DNA of 64,000 nt from Desulfovermiculus sp041686195 (GCA_041686195.1 JAWLEI010000005.1:4753-68752); one strand, 5' to 3'; shown: positions 42,016 to 52,071, numbered from the stretch's first letter. A program made the numbers and translations. Notes: generated by a model not told the origin, from the letters alone.

Positions 42016-43509
42016 ATGGCAAATGCCTCTTCAAGTACTGCGGATACTGACCACAAGTGGAGCCGTTGCCACGCCGTTATCCTGGCCGGAGGCTCGGGGA
42101 CCAGGCTGTGGCCCCTGTCCAGGACCCAGTTGCCAAAGCAGTTTCTCAGCCTCAATGGAGATCAATCCCTTTTGCAGCAGACCATCTCCCGGGTCACTGA
42201 TATTTTGCCGGCCCACCGGACATGGATTGTGACCAATGAAGAACATGTCTTCGAAGTCAGCAAACAGCTCCAGGATATGGACCCTGACCTGCAAGAACAA
42301 ATCATCAGCGAACCCCTGGGACGAAACACCCTCCCGGCCATCATTCTCGGCCTGGACCGCATCTTTGATATCGACCCCCAGGCTGTAGTGGCTGTCTTTC
42401 CTTCCGATCACCTCATCCACGACCAGGCCATGTGGCGGGAAGCCATGGCCAGGGCCTATGAGCTGGCGGCCCAGGAATGGTTTGTCACCTTTGGCATCAC
42501 CCCCACCAGCCCGGAGACCGGGTACGGATACATTGCCCGGGGCGAGGACCTCGGTCAGGGATGTTATCAGGTGCAACGTTTTATTGAAAAGCCGGATTTG
42601 TCCACTGCCCGGGATTTTCTCCAGACCGGCGGCTACTTCTGGAACAGCGGAATGTTTCTCTTCTCTCTGCCCGCCTTTCTGCACGCCTTGCAGGAGCTGC
42701 AGCCCGAATTCTGGGAATGGTGGCAAACCAGGCAGGAGCAGCCCCTGACCCATGTCTATTCCAGCCTTCCCAGCCAGTCCGTGGATTATGGAATCATGGA
42801 AAAGGTGCGCAGGCAGGCCGTGGTGCCTTCCGACTTCGGCTGGGACGATCTCGGGAACTGGGAAGCTGTCTACCGCCTGGGTCAAAAAGACGAGTTTGGT
42901 TGCGTGTGCCAGGGGGATGTTCTGGCCCAGGACTGCCAGGGGAGCCTCTTTTTTTCTCAAGGGGGGAAGCTGGCAGTCACCGGCATGCACGATACCATTG
43001 TCGTCCAAACCCGGGATGCCACCCTGGTGTGCCCTATTGATCAGGTCCAGTCGGTCAAAAACCTGGTCAACAGTTTAAAACAGGAAGGCAGCCACCTGGT
43101 GGAGGCCCACGTAACCGTCAACCGCCCCTGGGGCAGTTATACCGTACTGGAAGAAGGGCGGTTTCACAAAATCAAGCGAATTAGCGTCCACCCTGGAGCC
43201 TCGCTCAGCATCCAGATGCACCACCATCGGTGTGAACACTGGATCATCATTCAGGGTACGGCCTGGATTCGGCTCCAGGACAAACAATTCCTATGCCCTG
43301 AAAATCAAACAGTGGATATTCCCCGCGCCACCATCCATCAGCTGGCCAATCCAGGCAAGATCCCGGTAGAAATCATTGAGATCCAAAGCGGAAGCTATTT
43401 GGAAGAAGACGATATCGTCCGGTTTACAGACTGGCCTCAAGCCGAGGATACTTGGTCCACGGAGCCGGGTCTTGGCTGTGGAAGCAAAAATACCGCTCAG
43501 AATCTCTAA
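42016..43509 (+). CDS. manC: mannose-1-phosphate guanylyltransferase / mannose-6-phosphate isomerase
   Basis: Makes GDP-mannose, and in the fused form also interconverts fructose 6- and mannose 6-phosphate. The N-terminal domain (residues of about 15-360) has AVILAGGSGTRLWPLSR, the LPKQFL motif, FPSDHLI and IEKPD. The C-terminal cupin (about 370-480) has RPWGSYTVLEEG, HPGASLSIQMHHHR and HWIIIQGTAW. 497 residues is slightly over the family length of about 480. It likely feeds surface polysaccharide. The M29 peptidase gene follows at 32 bases. Confidence 0.95.
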   Translation: MANASSSTADTDHKWSRCHAVILAGGSGTRLWPLSRTQLPKQFLSLNGDQSLLQQTISRVTDILPAHRTWIVTNEEHVFEVSKQLQDMDPDLQEQIISEPLGRNTLPAIILGLDRIFDIDPQAVVAVFPSDHLIHDQAMWREAMARAYELAAQEWFVTFGITPTSPETGYGYIARGEDLGQGCYQVQRFIEKPDLSTARDFLQTGGYFWNSGMFLFSLPAFLHALQELQPEFWEWWQTRQEQPLTHVYSSLPSQSVDYGIMEKVRRQAVVPSDFGWDDLGNWEAVYRLGQKDEFGCVCQGDVLAQDCQGSLFFSQGGKLAVTGMHDTIVVQTRDATLVCPIDQVQSVKNLVNSLKQEGSHLVEAHVTVNRPWGSYTVLEEGRFHKIKRISVHPGASLSIQMHHHRCEHWIIIQGTAWIRLQDKQFLCPENQTVDIPRATIHQLANPGKIPVEIIEIQSGSYLEEDDIVRFTDWPQAEDTWSTEPGLGCGSKNTAQNL

Positions 43510-43541
43510 AGACTGTCGTAACCAAAGGACAAACGCAATTC

Positions 43542-44741
43542 ATGCTCACCACCAATCAGCTGCAAAAATACGCCGATGTCTTGCTCTGGGGTATGAAGGT
43601 GGCCCGGAAACCAGGATTTGATCCTCAGGATATCGTCCTTCTCCGCTACGACTTCCCGGCCAGGCCTCTGGCCGAGATCCTGTTTGAAAAGCTCATTGCC
43701 CAGGAGCTGTATCCAGTGCACCGCTTGAGCGGTTCTCCGGCCATGGAGCATGCCTTGTTTTCCAAGGGAAACAGTCAGCAGATCTCCTTTATCCCTCCGG
43801 GTGAGGAAGAGCTCATGCGTCATCTCAACGGCTGCATCTCCTTGCTGGCCCCCGAATCACTGACCCATTTGCAGGATGTCGACCCGGAACGTATCGGCAA
43901 GTCTGTTCTCTCACGCAAAAAATTGCGGGATATCCTGGATCACCGGGAGAACCACGGCCTCTTCAGCTGGACACTGGGATTGTTGGCCACACCGGAGCTG
44001 GCCAGGAATGCGGGTATTGATGAACAAAGATACTGGGACCAGATTGTCAGGGCCTGCTACCTGGACTCCCCGGATCCTGTGCACCAGTGGCAGGAAATCT
44101 TTGAACAGGCCACCGAGATTAAAAATGCCCTCAACTCCCTTGAGATCGATGAGCTTCATCTTCAATCCGCCCGCTGCGACCTGACCGTCACCCCGGGTCA
44201 AAAGCGACAATGGGTAGGGGTATCCGGACACAACATCCCCAGCTTTGAGATCTTCACCTCCCCGGACTGGAGAGGGACCAGCGGTGTCTATTTCATGGAT
44301 CAGCCCGCCTACCGCAGCGGCAATCTGGTCACCAACCTGCGCCTGGAGTTCAAAGAGGGCCGGGTATGCAAAGCCACTGCCGAGCAGGGTGAGGCTTTCG
44401 TGCACAAGCAATTGCAACTGGATCAAAACGCGGACAAAATCGGGGAGTTCTCCTTAACTGACAAGCGCTTCTCACGAATTGACACCTATATGGCCCACAC
44501 CCTGTTTGACGAAAATTACGGAGGGGATTTCGGCAATTGCCACATTGCCCTGGGGGCTTCGTATGCCGAGACCTATGCCCCAGGGGCCGGCCACCTCTCA
44601 GAGAGCATAAAATCGAACCTGGGTTTTAATGATTCCGCTCTGCACTGGGACCTGGTGAACATTGAACCCAAACGGGTGACAGCCAAAATGGCCTCTGGTG
44701 AGCGCCGGACCATATACGAAGACGGGATTTTCACCTTGTAG
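43542..44741 (+). CDS. M29-family metalloaminopeptidase
   Basis: 399-residue protein of the AmpS/aminopeptidase T type. Metal-ligand regions are recognisable: LRLEFKEGRV, EQGEAFVHKQL, GEFSLTDKRFSRI, FDENYGGDFGNCHIALG and SALHWDLVN with the late His and Asp. It probably releases N-terminal residues from peptides in the cytoplasm. ATG 43542 is preceded by AAAGGA; an upstream open frame to 43452 overlaps manC and is not conserved in appearance. hypA starts 19 bases after its stop. Confidence 0.88.
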   Translation: MLTTNQLQKYADVLLWGMKVARKPGFDPQDIVLLRYDFPARPLAEILFEKLIAQELYPVHRLSGSPAMEHALFSKGNSQQISFIPPGEEELMRHLNGCISLLAPESLTHLQDVDPERIGKSVLSRKKLRDILDHRENHGLFSWTLGLLATPELARNAGIDEQRYWDQIVRACYLDSPDPVHQWQEIFEQATEIKNALNSLEIDELHLQSARCDLTVTPGQKRQWVGVSGHNIPSFEIFTSPDWRGTSGVYFMDQPAYRSGNLVTNLRLEFKEGRVCKATAEQGEAFVHKQLQLDQNADKIGEFSLTDKRFSRIDTYMAHTLFDENYGGDFGNCHIALGASYAETYAPGAGHLSESIKSNLGFNDSALHWDLVNIEPKRVTAKMASGERRTIYEDGIFTL

Positions 44742-44760
44742 CCAAAGGCGTGTTCGTCCA

Positions 44761-45120
44761 ATGCATGAAATGTCGCTGGTCCAAAGCCTGCTGGACATCG
44801 TCCGCCAGGAAATAAGGGCCCATGAGCTGACCAGACTGAAAACGGTCAGAGTCACATGCGGCCGCTTAAGCGGTGCGGTCCCGGACGCCCTGCACATGGC
44901 CTTTACAGCCCTGACCAGGGATACTGCTCTGGATGGAGCCAGCCTGGACCTGGAGATAGTTCCTGTAAAGCTTCAGTGCGGGCAGTGCGGAAAAAATTTT
45001 TCTCCGCAGGACCATGGTTTACTGGCCGCCTTTGCCCCTTGCCCAGCCTGTGGGCAGGAGATCGGGCACAGGGTGGTGTCTGGTCAGGAGCTCAATATTG
45101 AATACATTGAAGCAGAATAA
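44761..45120 (+). CDS. hypA: hydrogenase nickel incorporation protein HypA
   Basis: Delivers nickel to NiFe hydrogenase precursors together with HypB. The N-terminus MHEMSLVQSLLDIVRQE provides the nickel-binding Met-His-Glu. The zinc site has two pairs, CGQC and CPAC. At 119 residues it has the usual length. The frame is open further upstream, but ATG 44761 gives the obligatory MHE start. hypB follows at 33 bases. Confidence 0.96.
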   Translation: MHEMSLVQSLLDIVRQEIRAHELTRLKTVRVTCGRLSGAVPDALHMAFTALTRDTALDGASLDLEIVPVKLQCGQCGKNFSPQDHGLLAAFAPCPACGQEIGHRVVSGQELNIEYIEAE

Positions 45121-45153
45121 TACCCGAATGCTGAATGAAATAAAAGGAGCGCT

Positions 45154-45813
45154 ATGAAAATCCCGGTGGTCCGCAAAGTCCTGGAAGTCAACGAAACTAT
45201 GGCCGGGCAAAATAAGGAACTGTTTGACCGGCATCGTGTTTTGGTCCTGAACCTGATGAGCTCCCCCGGGGCCGGGAAAACGGCCGTTTTAGAGCGGACA
45301 TTGAGCGACCTTGGACCCGAGATGAATATGGCTGTGATCGAGGGTGATGTGCAAACCACAAATGACGCGCAGAGAATTGCCGCCACCGGAGCCCCGGTAG
45401 TTCAGATCAACACAGACCAGGCCTGCCATTTGGACAGCTCCATGATCCGAGAAGCCCTCGGGCAATTGGACCTGCAGGGGCTGGATATCCTGTTTGTTGA
45501 AAACGTAGGCAACCTGGTCTGTCCGGCTGCCTTTGATCTGGGCGAGGACCTGAAGATCACCCTGCTCAGCGTCCCGGAAGGCGATGATAAGCCGCTCAAA
45601 TATCCAAGCATGTTTGTCCGTTCTCAGCTTATGATCTTAAACAAGCTGGACCTTATGCCCTATCTGGAGTTCAGCCTGGAACAGGCCACCCAGGGAGCAC
45701 ATACAGTGAATCCGGATCTGGAGGTCATCACAGTCTCCGCCCGCACAGGTGAGAACCTGGAGGCCTGGTATGAGTGGCTGCGCAGGCGCCTGAAAGCCAA
45801 GCGCAAATCGTAA
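45154..45813 (+). CDS. hypB: hydrogenase nickel incorporation GTPase HypB
   Basis: GTPase that drives nickel transfer. The 219-residue protein has the P-loop MSSPGAGKTAVLE, IEGDVQTTNDAQRI, NTDQACHLDSSMI, FVENVGNLVCPAAFDLGED, the NKLD specificity motif and VSARTGENLEAW. The N-terminal histidine-rich or CxxCGC nickel site of some HypB proteins is absent, so nickel is bound only at the GTPase-domain site. hypC-F and hydrogenase genes are not in the window. Confidence 0.96.
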   Translation: MKIPVVRKVLEVNETMAGQNKELFDRHRVLVLNLMSSPGAGKTAVLERTLSDLGPEMNMAVIEGDVQTTNDAQRIAATGAPVVQINTDQACHLDSSMIREALGQLDLQGLDILFVENVGNLVCPAAFDLGEDLKITLLSVPEGDDKPLKYPSMFVRSQLMILNKLDLMPYLEFSLEQATQGAHTVNPDLEVITVSARTGENLEAWYEWLRRRLKAKRKS

Positions 45814-45845
45814 AAAGCGGCCGGGCATATGCCCGGCCGCTTTTT
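45812..45845. terminator. bidirectional rho-independent terminator, perfect palindrome
   Basis: A 34-base perfect palindrome: five A, GCGGCCGGGC, ATAT-centred turn, GCCCGGCCGC, five T. It lies between convergent hypB and the M16C protease gene and can stop transcription from both sides. It overlaps the hypB stop codon. Confidence 0.88.
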
Positions 45846-45864
45846 ACGTTCCAGCCTCTTTACT

Positions 45865-48780
45865 CTACAAGACCTGCCAGACATGATCGAGATTCAAGCC
45901 TGAACCCACGGCCTGATCCAAAGCCGAACCATCGCCCAGGACCACAACATGCCCCTGTGTGGACAGCTCTTGCAGCCATCGGCCAAAAGCTTGAAAATCC
46001 AGGGCTGTGGTGGACAAAATGGCCTCCCGCCTTTTTTGTCGTTTTGCATCCGTTTCGCCGCTTAAATGCCAGAGCATGGAAGTAAAGCCCTTGGCATCCG
46101 GGAGGCGATAGGCGTCCATATCGCCGATGGTTCCAATGACTGCCTTCTCCACTTCCTCCCTGGCCAGGGTCGAGCTGGTCAGAAAATCAGCGGTCTGGTC
46201 ATACACCTTCAGAGTCTTGGTAATGTTCGGATCGCGGTAAGAGAGGAAGGACATGACCCCGGAGACCCGGTCCAGAAGGCTGAAGGCCCCATACGCCCCT
46301 CCCTGGACCCGGATCTTGTCCCACAGCCAGCTCATTCGCAAATATCTGGCCACCACCAGGCTGGAGGGGTGAAAAGTATAGCCCAGACTGAAAAGGTCGA
46401 CAGCTTTGCCCACGTAATTGACCTGCGCCGGTAATCTCACCCCTTCATCTCCGGCTTGACATTCAACCAGCCACTTGGCCGGCTGGGGCGGGGCCTGGGG
46501 CAGCTCCTTGATAAATGCATCCAGGATCGGCCTGGACTCTTCCCAGGTCTTTTCATCGCTGGTTACATTAAAAACCATGCACTTGCGGTTGAACAGACGC
46601 TCGCGTATGTGCTCCAGATCCTGCACCACTTTCTCCCAGTTGTTCTCTACCTTGTCGGCCAAAAAACGGAGGAAGAGGAGATAACTCAGACCGGAGATGT
46701 GCTCATTGACCCAATCGGAGAGATTGTACTTGGAGCGCAGGCGGGTGTTGACCATCTGGTGCCCGGCCGGTATCAGCCGCTGCTCCATGCCTGCCTTTTC
46801 CTCCAGTACCAGCTGCTTGAAGCGCTTTGGATTATCCAGAAGAGGCTTGGTCAGTATATCCCGCAGGATGTCCATGAGATCCTGTACCCTCTCGGCCATG
46901 GCCTTGCCTCGCAAAAAAAGCCAGGTACAGGGTTCCCCTGTCTGTTCATGGGCGGCGGCAAAGGTCTGGGCATCAATTCCACCGGTTCTGGCCTGAATAC
47001 GCTGGCTCAAGCTGACATAGTCCTCATCCAGGGTGCCCATTTCGGTCAGGGCACGGCCAAAAAGACGGGCATACCCCAGGTATTTCTGATCCAGCTGGCC
47101 GAGATCAAAGCCCACATCCACATAGAACACGGAATTGGTGAACAGGTCATGGAACAAGACCAGCCCGGATTGTTCTTCCTCGATGTGCAAAGGATAGCTT
47201 GGGGCCTGAGTCGGAAGATCCTGGACAGTCAAACGCGGAATTTTGGCCAGCTCCTCCGGGGGATCGGGTTCCTGTTGCAGGGCCTGCAGGCGCTCGCTCT
47301 CGGCCTGTATGGCCTGCAGCTGCTCCGGACTCAGCTGGGCACTGAGCTCTTGGAGCCGCTTTTTCTCCCGTTTTTCAATACCTCGCCCCTTCTCCGGATC
47401 CGGAGAGAGAATCACTGTGCTCTGATGTGGATTATCCAATAAATACTTCTTGACCATGTGTTCAAAGACCGGCTCCCTGGACTCCAGTCTGGCCTTGATC
47501 TCTTCCAGAGGACGTTCAAAAGCCCACAACAATGTCGGATCTTCATCATACAGCCAGGTGCTCAAGGCCCGAATCATGAGGACCAGTCCCCGAGGCAAAG
47601 AGCCGGTGTTGTTTTCCCGCAGGTCGAATTCCACACTGTTTACAGCCGCCTCCACGGTCCTGGGATCAAAGCCCTGCTCAGCGCAGGAACGCAGGGCATC
47701 ATGGATGACTTCCTCCACTTCAGGTACTTTTTCCTCGGCCGTAATCCCCTTCAGGCCGGTCGAAAAAAACATCTGCCGCAAATCGGTTTCCAAACCAATC
47801 CCGGCCAGATCCTCACCCAACCCGGAGTCCAGCAAGGCCTTGCGCAGAGGCGAAGCCGGCATGCCTATCAGCAGCTCCTCCAGTATATGGGCCCTGAGAT
47901 TGGCTTCCAAATTGGTGCTCGCATCCAGAAGCCAGTTCTTGCTCAGCATGGGCTTGGCTCCGTTCTGTGGATCTGCCGGATAGTGGGTCTTCAGACGTCG
48001 GGGCTTTGTGATGCTGGGCTGCAACTCAATTTGCGAGTCCACATCCAGAGCCTGGAAATGCTGCAGGTACTCATGAAGAAGAGCCAGATAAGGCCGGGGA
48101 TCGTCGTTGCCGTATATAAAGATACGGGCATTGGACGGGTGGTAATAGGTGCGGTGAAAATCCAGAAATTGCTCATAGCTGAGTTCCGGAATAGATTCCG
48201 GATGCCCGCCGGAATCCAAACCATACGTATTGTCCGGGAAAAGGGATTGCTGGGAATACTCAGCCAGCAGGTTGTCCGGCGAGGAATAGGCCCCTTTCAT
48301 CTCATTATACACCACTCCCTGGTAGCTCAGCTCCTGGGGGTTGTGGCTGTCCTGGATCAGATGCCAGCCCTCCTGGGCGAATATCTCCGGGGTAATGCGA
48401 GGAAAAAACACGGCGTCCAGATAGACATCCATCAGGTTCAACAAGTCCTGGCTGTTCTGGCTGGCCACTGGATAGCAAGTTTTGTCCGGAAAAGTCATGG
48501 CGTTTAAAAAGGTCTGCAGGGAGCCTTTGAGCAGTTCCACAAATGGCTCCTTGACCGGATATTTACGGGACCCGCAGAGCACCGAATGTTCTAAGATATG
48601 AGCCACACCGGTGGAATCCCGCGGAGGAGTGCGCAGGGTTATTCCACAGACCTTGTTTTCGTCCTCGTTTTCCACTGTAAGGACTTGGGCCCCGTTTTGC
48701 CTGTAGCGGTATAAGCTGACCAGCCCCTGGATCTCTTTGATCCGTGTTTGCCACATGAGTTCAAATCCTAAATCCTTCAT
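45865..48780 (-). CDS. M16C-family zinc metallopeptidase (presequence-protease-like)
   Basis: 971-residue pitrilysin/insulinase-type protease. The zinc motif HILEH (residues 61-65) lies in GVAHILEHSVLCGSRKYPVKEPF, with the distal glutamate in VVYNEMKGAYSSPDNLL. The M16C-associated middle domain and the GGAYGAFS and SYRDPNITKTL region in the C-terminal half follow. The architecture and size match mitochondrial PreP and bacterial relatives that degrade peptides in a closed chamber. No signal peptide is visible, so it is probably cytoplasmic. It converges on hypB across the palindromic terminator. Confidence 0.92.
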   Translation of the reverse strand: MKDLGFELMWQTRIKEIQGLVSLYRYRQNGAQVLTVENEDENKVCGITLRTPPRDSTGVAHILEHSVLCGSRKYPVKEPFVELLKGSLQTFLNAMTFPDKTCYPVASQNSQDLLNLMDVYLDAVFFPRITPEIFAQEGWHLIQDSHNPQELSYQGVVYNEMKGAYSSPDNLLAEYSQQSLFPDNTYGLDSGGHPESIPELSYEQFLDFHRTYYHPSNARIFIYGNDDPRPYLALLHEYLQHFQALDVDSQIELQPSITKPRRLKTHYPADPQNGAKPMLSKNWLLDASTNLEANLRAHILEELLIGMPASPLRKALLDSGLGEDLAGIGLETDLRQMFFSTGLKGITAEEKVPEVEEVIHDALRSCAEQGFDPRTVEAAVNSVEFDLRENNTGSLPRGLVLMIRALSTWLYDEDPTLLWAFERPLEEIKARLESREPVFEHMVKKYLLDNPHQSTVILSPDPEKGRGIEKREKKRLQELSAQLSPEQLQAIQAESERLQALQQEPDPPEELAKIPRLTVQDLPTQAPSYPLHIEEEQSGLVLFHDLFTNSVFYVDVGFDLGQLDQKYLGYARLFGRALTEMGTLDEDYVSLSQRIQARTGGIDAQTFAAAHEQTGEPCTWLFLRGKAMAERVQDLMDILRDILTKPLLDNPKRFKQLVLEEKAGMEQRLIPAGHQMVNTRLRSKYNLSDWVNEHISGLSYLLFLRFLADKVENNWEKVVQDLEHIRERLFNRKCMVFNVTSDEKTWEESRPILDAFIKELPQAPPQPAKWLVECQAGDEGVRLPAQVNYVGKAVDLFSLGYTFHPSSLVVARYLRMSWLWDKIRVQGGAYGAFSLLDRVSGVMSFLSYRDPNITKTLKVYDQTADFLTSSTLAREEVEKAVIGTIGDMDAYRLPDAKGFTSMLWHLSGETDAKRQKRREAILSTTALDFQAFGRWLQELSTQGHVVVLGDGSALDQAVGSGLNLDHVWQVL

Positions 48781-48862
48781 TCATCCTCCCCGCAGGAATC
48801 TTTGCTTTGTTTTCATATTCAGTAAGCCCTCTTGTCGACTTTCATCAGCCCAGAAGCTGGAA

Positions 48863-50311
48863 TCACTCGTCCCAGACGATCTCTCCGCTTAAGACCGCTC
48901 CCTTCTCAACCCGCTGCTGGGTGGGCCTCTCGTTGCGCACCTCTACCTGCCCCCGGCAAATAACATCGGCCTCAAAAAGGACATCACCCTTGACTATAAA
49001 CCGGATACAGTCAAGAAGGCTTGGTTCTCCCTGCGGAAAACGGCTTTCAAACTGGTCGACTTTTTTGAAGAATTGCGGATCTAAATCCACTTCAATGTCT
49101 GGATGACTGCGTTTGGGATTGGGGATAAGCTGGTAGGTGTCGCTCAACTGATAGCAGTCAGAACGAACGACCAGGAGATCATTGGTCTTTTTCACCGGGG
49201 CAAAGCGTTTGCGGTCCACATGCAGGGCCGCACTGCGGGTAAAGGAAGAGATGGCCGCCCCCATGGCTGTTTCCAGCTGATAGACCCGAGGTGACGACTC
49301 ATCCCTGGGATCTAAGGACTTGGGATTGACAATGAGCGGCAGCCGGGGCAAGCCTTGAGTGTCGATCATGGTGGACAGGGCCACAAGATCCAACCAGATG
49401 CTGTTGGTGTTGAAATAGGGATGGCGGGCAATATCCTGGAAGGCCTCAATGTCCTCCTGCGGGCACTGGGCGATCTCGCGCAGCAGCAGGCGGCCGTCGG
49501 GCTGTTTGGCCAGATGTCCCCCTTTCTTGTCCGCAGGAGAGCGTTTGGCGACTTCCATCAAAAACTCCAGCTCATTGCGAATAACGTAGCCGAGAATGGA
49601 AGGATTGAGGACCGCTCCCAAATTGTCTGCATTAGATACCAGGGCATACCGCTTTCCGGCCTTGATGAGCTTGTCCAGCATGCCCGAAGTATACAGAGCT
49701 GCATACAGGTCTCCGTGCCCCGGGGGGTTCCACTCCAGCTCCGGATTATCGAAAGACTGGGCAGGCTGCAGGGTATCGGCTTGGATCTTGGGGTATGTGT
49801 GCTGCACAAAGACCCATGGTTTCTCTTCTTCCGGCACGTGCATACGCTCCCAATGGGCTTGAGTATCGGCATGGGTATTGAAGCTGTCCATAAGAACCAG
49901 ACCAGGTCCTTGGTCTCTGAACTGGCCTAAGCACTCAGCCTGCTTGTAAATAATATCTAAAAAGGTCAGCCCGGCTTTGACCGGAAGCAGGGATTTGGCA
50001 TACGGCATGCCCATACTTGTGCCCAATCCGCCATTGAGCTTTATGGACACTGCCTGATTCAGGGCAGCCTCTCCAATACTTTCATCTTCGGCTGTCAATT
50101 GGTCTTGGCCTTTAACATCTGACTCCTGCACCGGCTCAATGGACGACTCGGGAATAAACCCAATGGACTGAGAATGTATGAGTTGCCCCACATACTCTGT
50201 AAAAAGATCAATAACCGCCTCTGGCATGCCGGCTTTTTGCATTTTGTGGACAAAAGCACTTATATTTTCATTTCCTCTCTGAGCCTGGGGAGATTTTTTT
50301 TTTCCGTCCAT
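48863..50311 (-). CDS. UTP-glucose-1-phosphate uridylyltransferase, UDPGP family (eukaryotic type)
   Basis: Makes UDP-glucose. The 482-residue protein has the UDPGP-family KLNGGLGTSMGMPYAKSLLPV loop, WNPPGHGDLYAALYTSGML, VSNADNLGA and the late KKTNDLLVVRSD. This is the large UGP2-type family, unrelated in sequence to the common bacterial GalU. The start is likely ATG 50311 after GGAGGG; ATG 50323 is an alternative. It is divergent from galE across about 150 bases, so the two together supply UDP-glucose and UDP-galactose. Confidence 0.92.
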   Translation of the reverse strand: MDGKKKSPQAQRGNENISAFVHKMQKAGMPEAVIDLFTEYVGQLIHSQSIGFIPESSIEPVQESDVKGQDQLTAEDESIGEAALNQAVSIKLNGGLGTSMGMPYAKSLLPVKAGLTFLDIIYKQAECLGQFRDQGPGLVLMDSFNTHADTQAHWERMHVPEEEKPWVFVQHTYPKIQADTLQPAQSFDNPELEWNPPGHGDLYAALYTSGMLDKLIKAGKRYALVSNADNLGAVLNPSILGYVIRNELEFLMEVAKRSPADKKGGHLAKQPDGRLLLREIAQCPQEDIEAFQDIARHPYFNTNSIWLDLVALSTMIDTQGLPRLPLIVNPKSLDPRDESSPRVYQLETAMGAAISSFTRSAALHVDRKRFAPVKKTNDLLVVRSDCYQLSDTYQLIPNPKRSHPDIEVDLDPQFFKKVDQFESRFPQGEPSLLDCIRFIVKGDVLFEADVICRGQVEVRNERPTQQRVEKGAVLSGEIVWDE

Positions 50312-50465
50312 AGTGCCCTCCATACTTTGAGAAGTTGACAGGTCTGAACTGTCTTTGTACCAATGCTCCTAACCCACTGATGTCTTTCCATCAGATCTAT
50401 ACAATACTTAAAACACCTGTGCTCCGAAAGCAAGGTGTTCTCACCCTGTGAGGACTGGAGGAAAC

Positions 50466-51509
50466 ATGGCCAAAGTCTTGGTTACCGGCGGAGCGGGATA
50501 TATCGGTTCCCATACAGTGCTTTGCCTGCTGGAGGCCGGCTATGAGGTCGTGGTCTTTGATAATTTGAGTACTGGTTTTCGGCAATCCGTACTCCCTCCG
50601 GCCAGGCTCATCCATGGAGATCTTGGTGATGTACAGAAGGTCCGCAGCATCCTGCGGGATGAAGTTTTCTCAGCCATCATCCATTTTGCCGCCAGCATTG
50701 TGGTCCCTGAGTCAGTGGCCAATCCGATAAAATATTATCAAAACAACACATCCAATACCACCTGGCTTATTCGCCTGGCTGCCGAAGAAGGGGTCCCTCG
50801 ATTTATTTTCTCGTCTACGGCCGCTGTTTACGGTCTGCCGAACAGTCTGCCGGTCAGCGAGGACGCCCCCCTTGCACCCATCAACCCCTACGGGCGATCC
50901 AAGCTGATGAGCGAGTGGATCTTGCAGGACACATGTGCAGCAACTCCCAATTTTAATCATGTCATCTTGCGCTATTTCAACGTGGCTGGAGCTGATCCGC
51001 AGGGACGACTGGGCCAATGCACCCCAGAGGCCACCCACTTGATCAAGGTCGCCTGCCAGACCGCTCTGGGCCAACGCGAGTCGCTCTCTGTCTTCGGAAC
51101 AGATTATCCCACTTATGACGGCACAGGGGTGAGGGACTATATCCATGTCAGTGACCTGGCCACTGCCCATGTTCAGGCCCTGAACTGGCTTGAACAGGGT
51201 CACTCTTCCCAGATTTTTAATTGCGGCTATGGACACGGTTTTTCGGTTCGGGATATCATCGCTGCCATTCAAGATGTAAGCCAGGCTCAAATCCGGGTAT
51301 ATGACACCGGGCGCCGGCCGGGAGATCCGGCTGAGCTGGTGGCCGACCCCGGGAAAATCAAGTCCACCTTGCGCTGGACGCCCCGCTATGACAACCTCGA
51401 GTCCATTGTCCGCACAGCCTACAAGTGGGAACAGCGGCAACAGCAAAATCCCTGGCGGCAAACCACCGGGAAGCAAGGTTCGGACTCCGAATCGAACACA
51501 CATTTATAA
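50466..51509 (+). CDS. galE: UDP-glucose 4-epimerase
   Basis: Interconverts UDP-glucose and UDP-galactose for surface glycans. The 347-residue short-chain dehydrogenase has the NAD loop VTGGAGYIGSHTVL, the catalytic Ser-Tyr-Lys set in FSSTAAVYG and YGRSKLMSEWIL, and GTGVRDYIHVSDLA followed by NCGYGHGFSV. ATG 50466 follows GGAGGAAAC. It is divergent from the UDPGP gene. Confidence 0.95.
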   Translation: MAKVLVTGGAGYIGSHTVLCLLEAGYEVVVFDNLSTGFRQSVLPPARLIHGDLGDVQKVRSILRDEVFSAIIHFAASIVVPESVANPIKYYQNNTSNTTWLIRLAAEEGVPRFIFSSTAAVYGLPNSLPVSEDAPLAPINPYGRSKLMSEWILQDTCAATPNFNHVILRYFNVAGADPQGRLGQCTPEATHLIKVACQTALGQRESLSVFGTDYPTYDGTGVRDYIHVSDLATAHVQALNWLEQGHSSQIFNCGYGHGFSVRDIIAAIQDVSQAQIRVYDTGRRPGDPAELVADPGKIKSTLRWTPRYDNLESIVRTAYKWEQRQQQNPWRQTTGKQGSDSESNTHL

Positions 51510-51549
51510 GTTATCACCCAAACGAGAAGAGTAAATAAGGAGAGTAATT

Positions 51550-52071
51550 GTGGTCACTTTGCGCAGTTTGCATCAGGTCGCGCTCCTGTTTCTGTATGTA
51601 TTCCTGGGACTTGCTCCCTTGGCCGGAGCTCAGGAGAGCGCTGAAGAACCAAATGCTACCTCTGAAGAGGTGCAGATGGTAAAAAATGTCCAGGATGTGC
51701 CTCAAGAGGTGATCCAAGAAGGCAAGATCCCGGTTATGGTGGAATATGAAGACATGGACAGTTTGGGCAGACGGATGGTCTTTAGCCTCCGCGAAAGGCT
51801 CAGTCGCTCGGACCTGTTTCGCTTGTCCGGATACAAGGAACGCAAGCTCAAGCTGTTTATTTCCAGCCAGGACGAGTTTCAGGGCCGGCCCGGCCTGAGC
51901 TCGGTCTACAGTGTGGTCTGGACCTATTCCTACGGAGAAGATGTCCTCAGCAATTACCTGGACCACCAAGTAGGTATCATCAAGGCCAACGCCCTTGAGG
52001 AACTGGTGGAGACCATTGTGGCTCGAACAGATGAGATATCTATGGAATACAGCTATCTTTTTGAGGATTGA
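51550..52071 (+). CDS. exported hypothetical protein
   Basis: 173-residue protein with a signal peptide (LLFLYVFLGLAPLAGAQE, cleavage after AGA). The mature part is acidic and has no family I recognise; it contains FSLRERLSRSDLFRLSGYKE and KLKLFISSQDEF. It may be periplasmic. The GTG at 51550 is preceded by AAGGAG. It follows galE by 40 bases, so it may be co-transcribed. Confidence 0.72.
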   Translation: MVTLRSLHQVALLFLYVFLGLAPLAGAQESAEEPNATSEEVQMVKNVQDVPQEVIQEGKIPVMVEYEDMDSLGRRMVFSLRERLSRSDLFRLSGYKERKLKLFISSQDEFQGRPGLSSVYSVVWTYSYGEDVLSNYLDHQVGIIKANALEELVETIVARTDEISMEYSYLFED

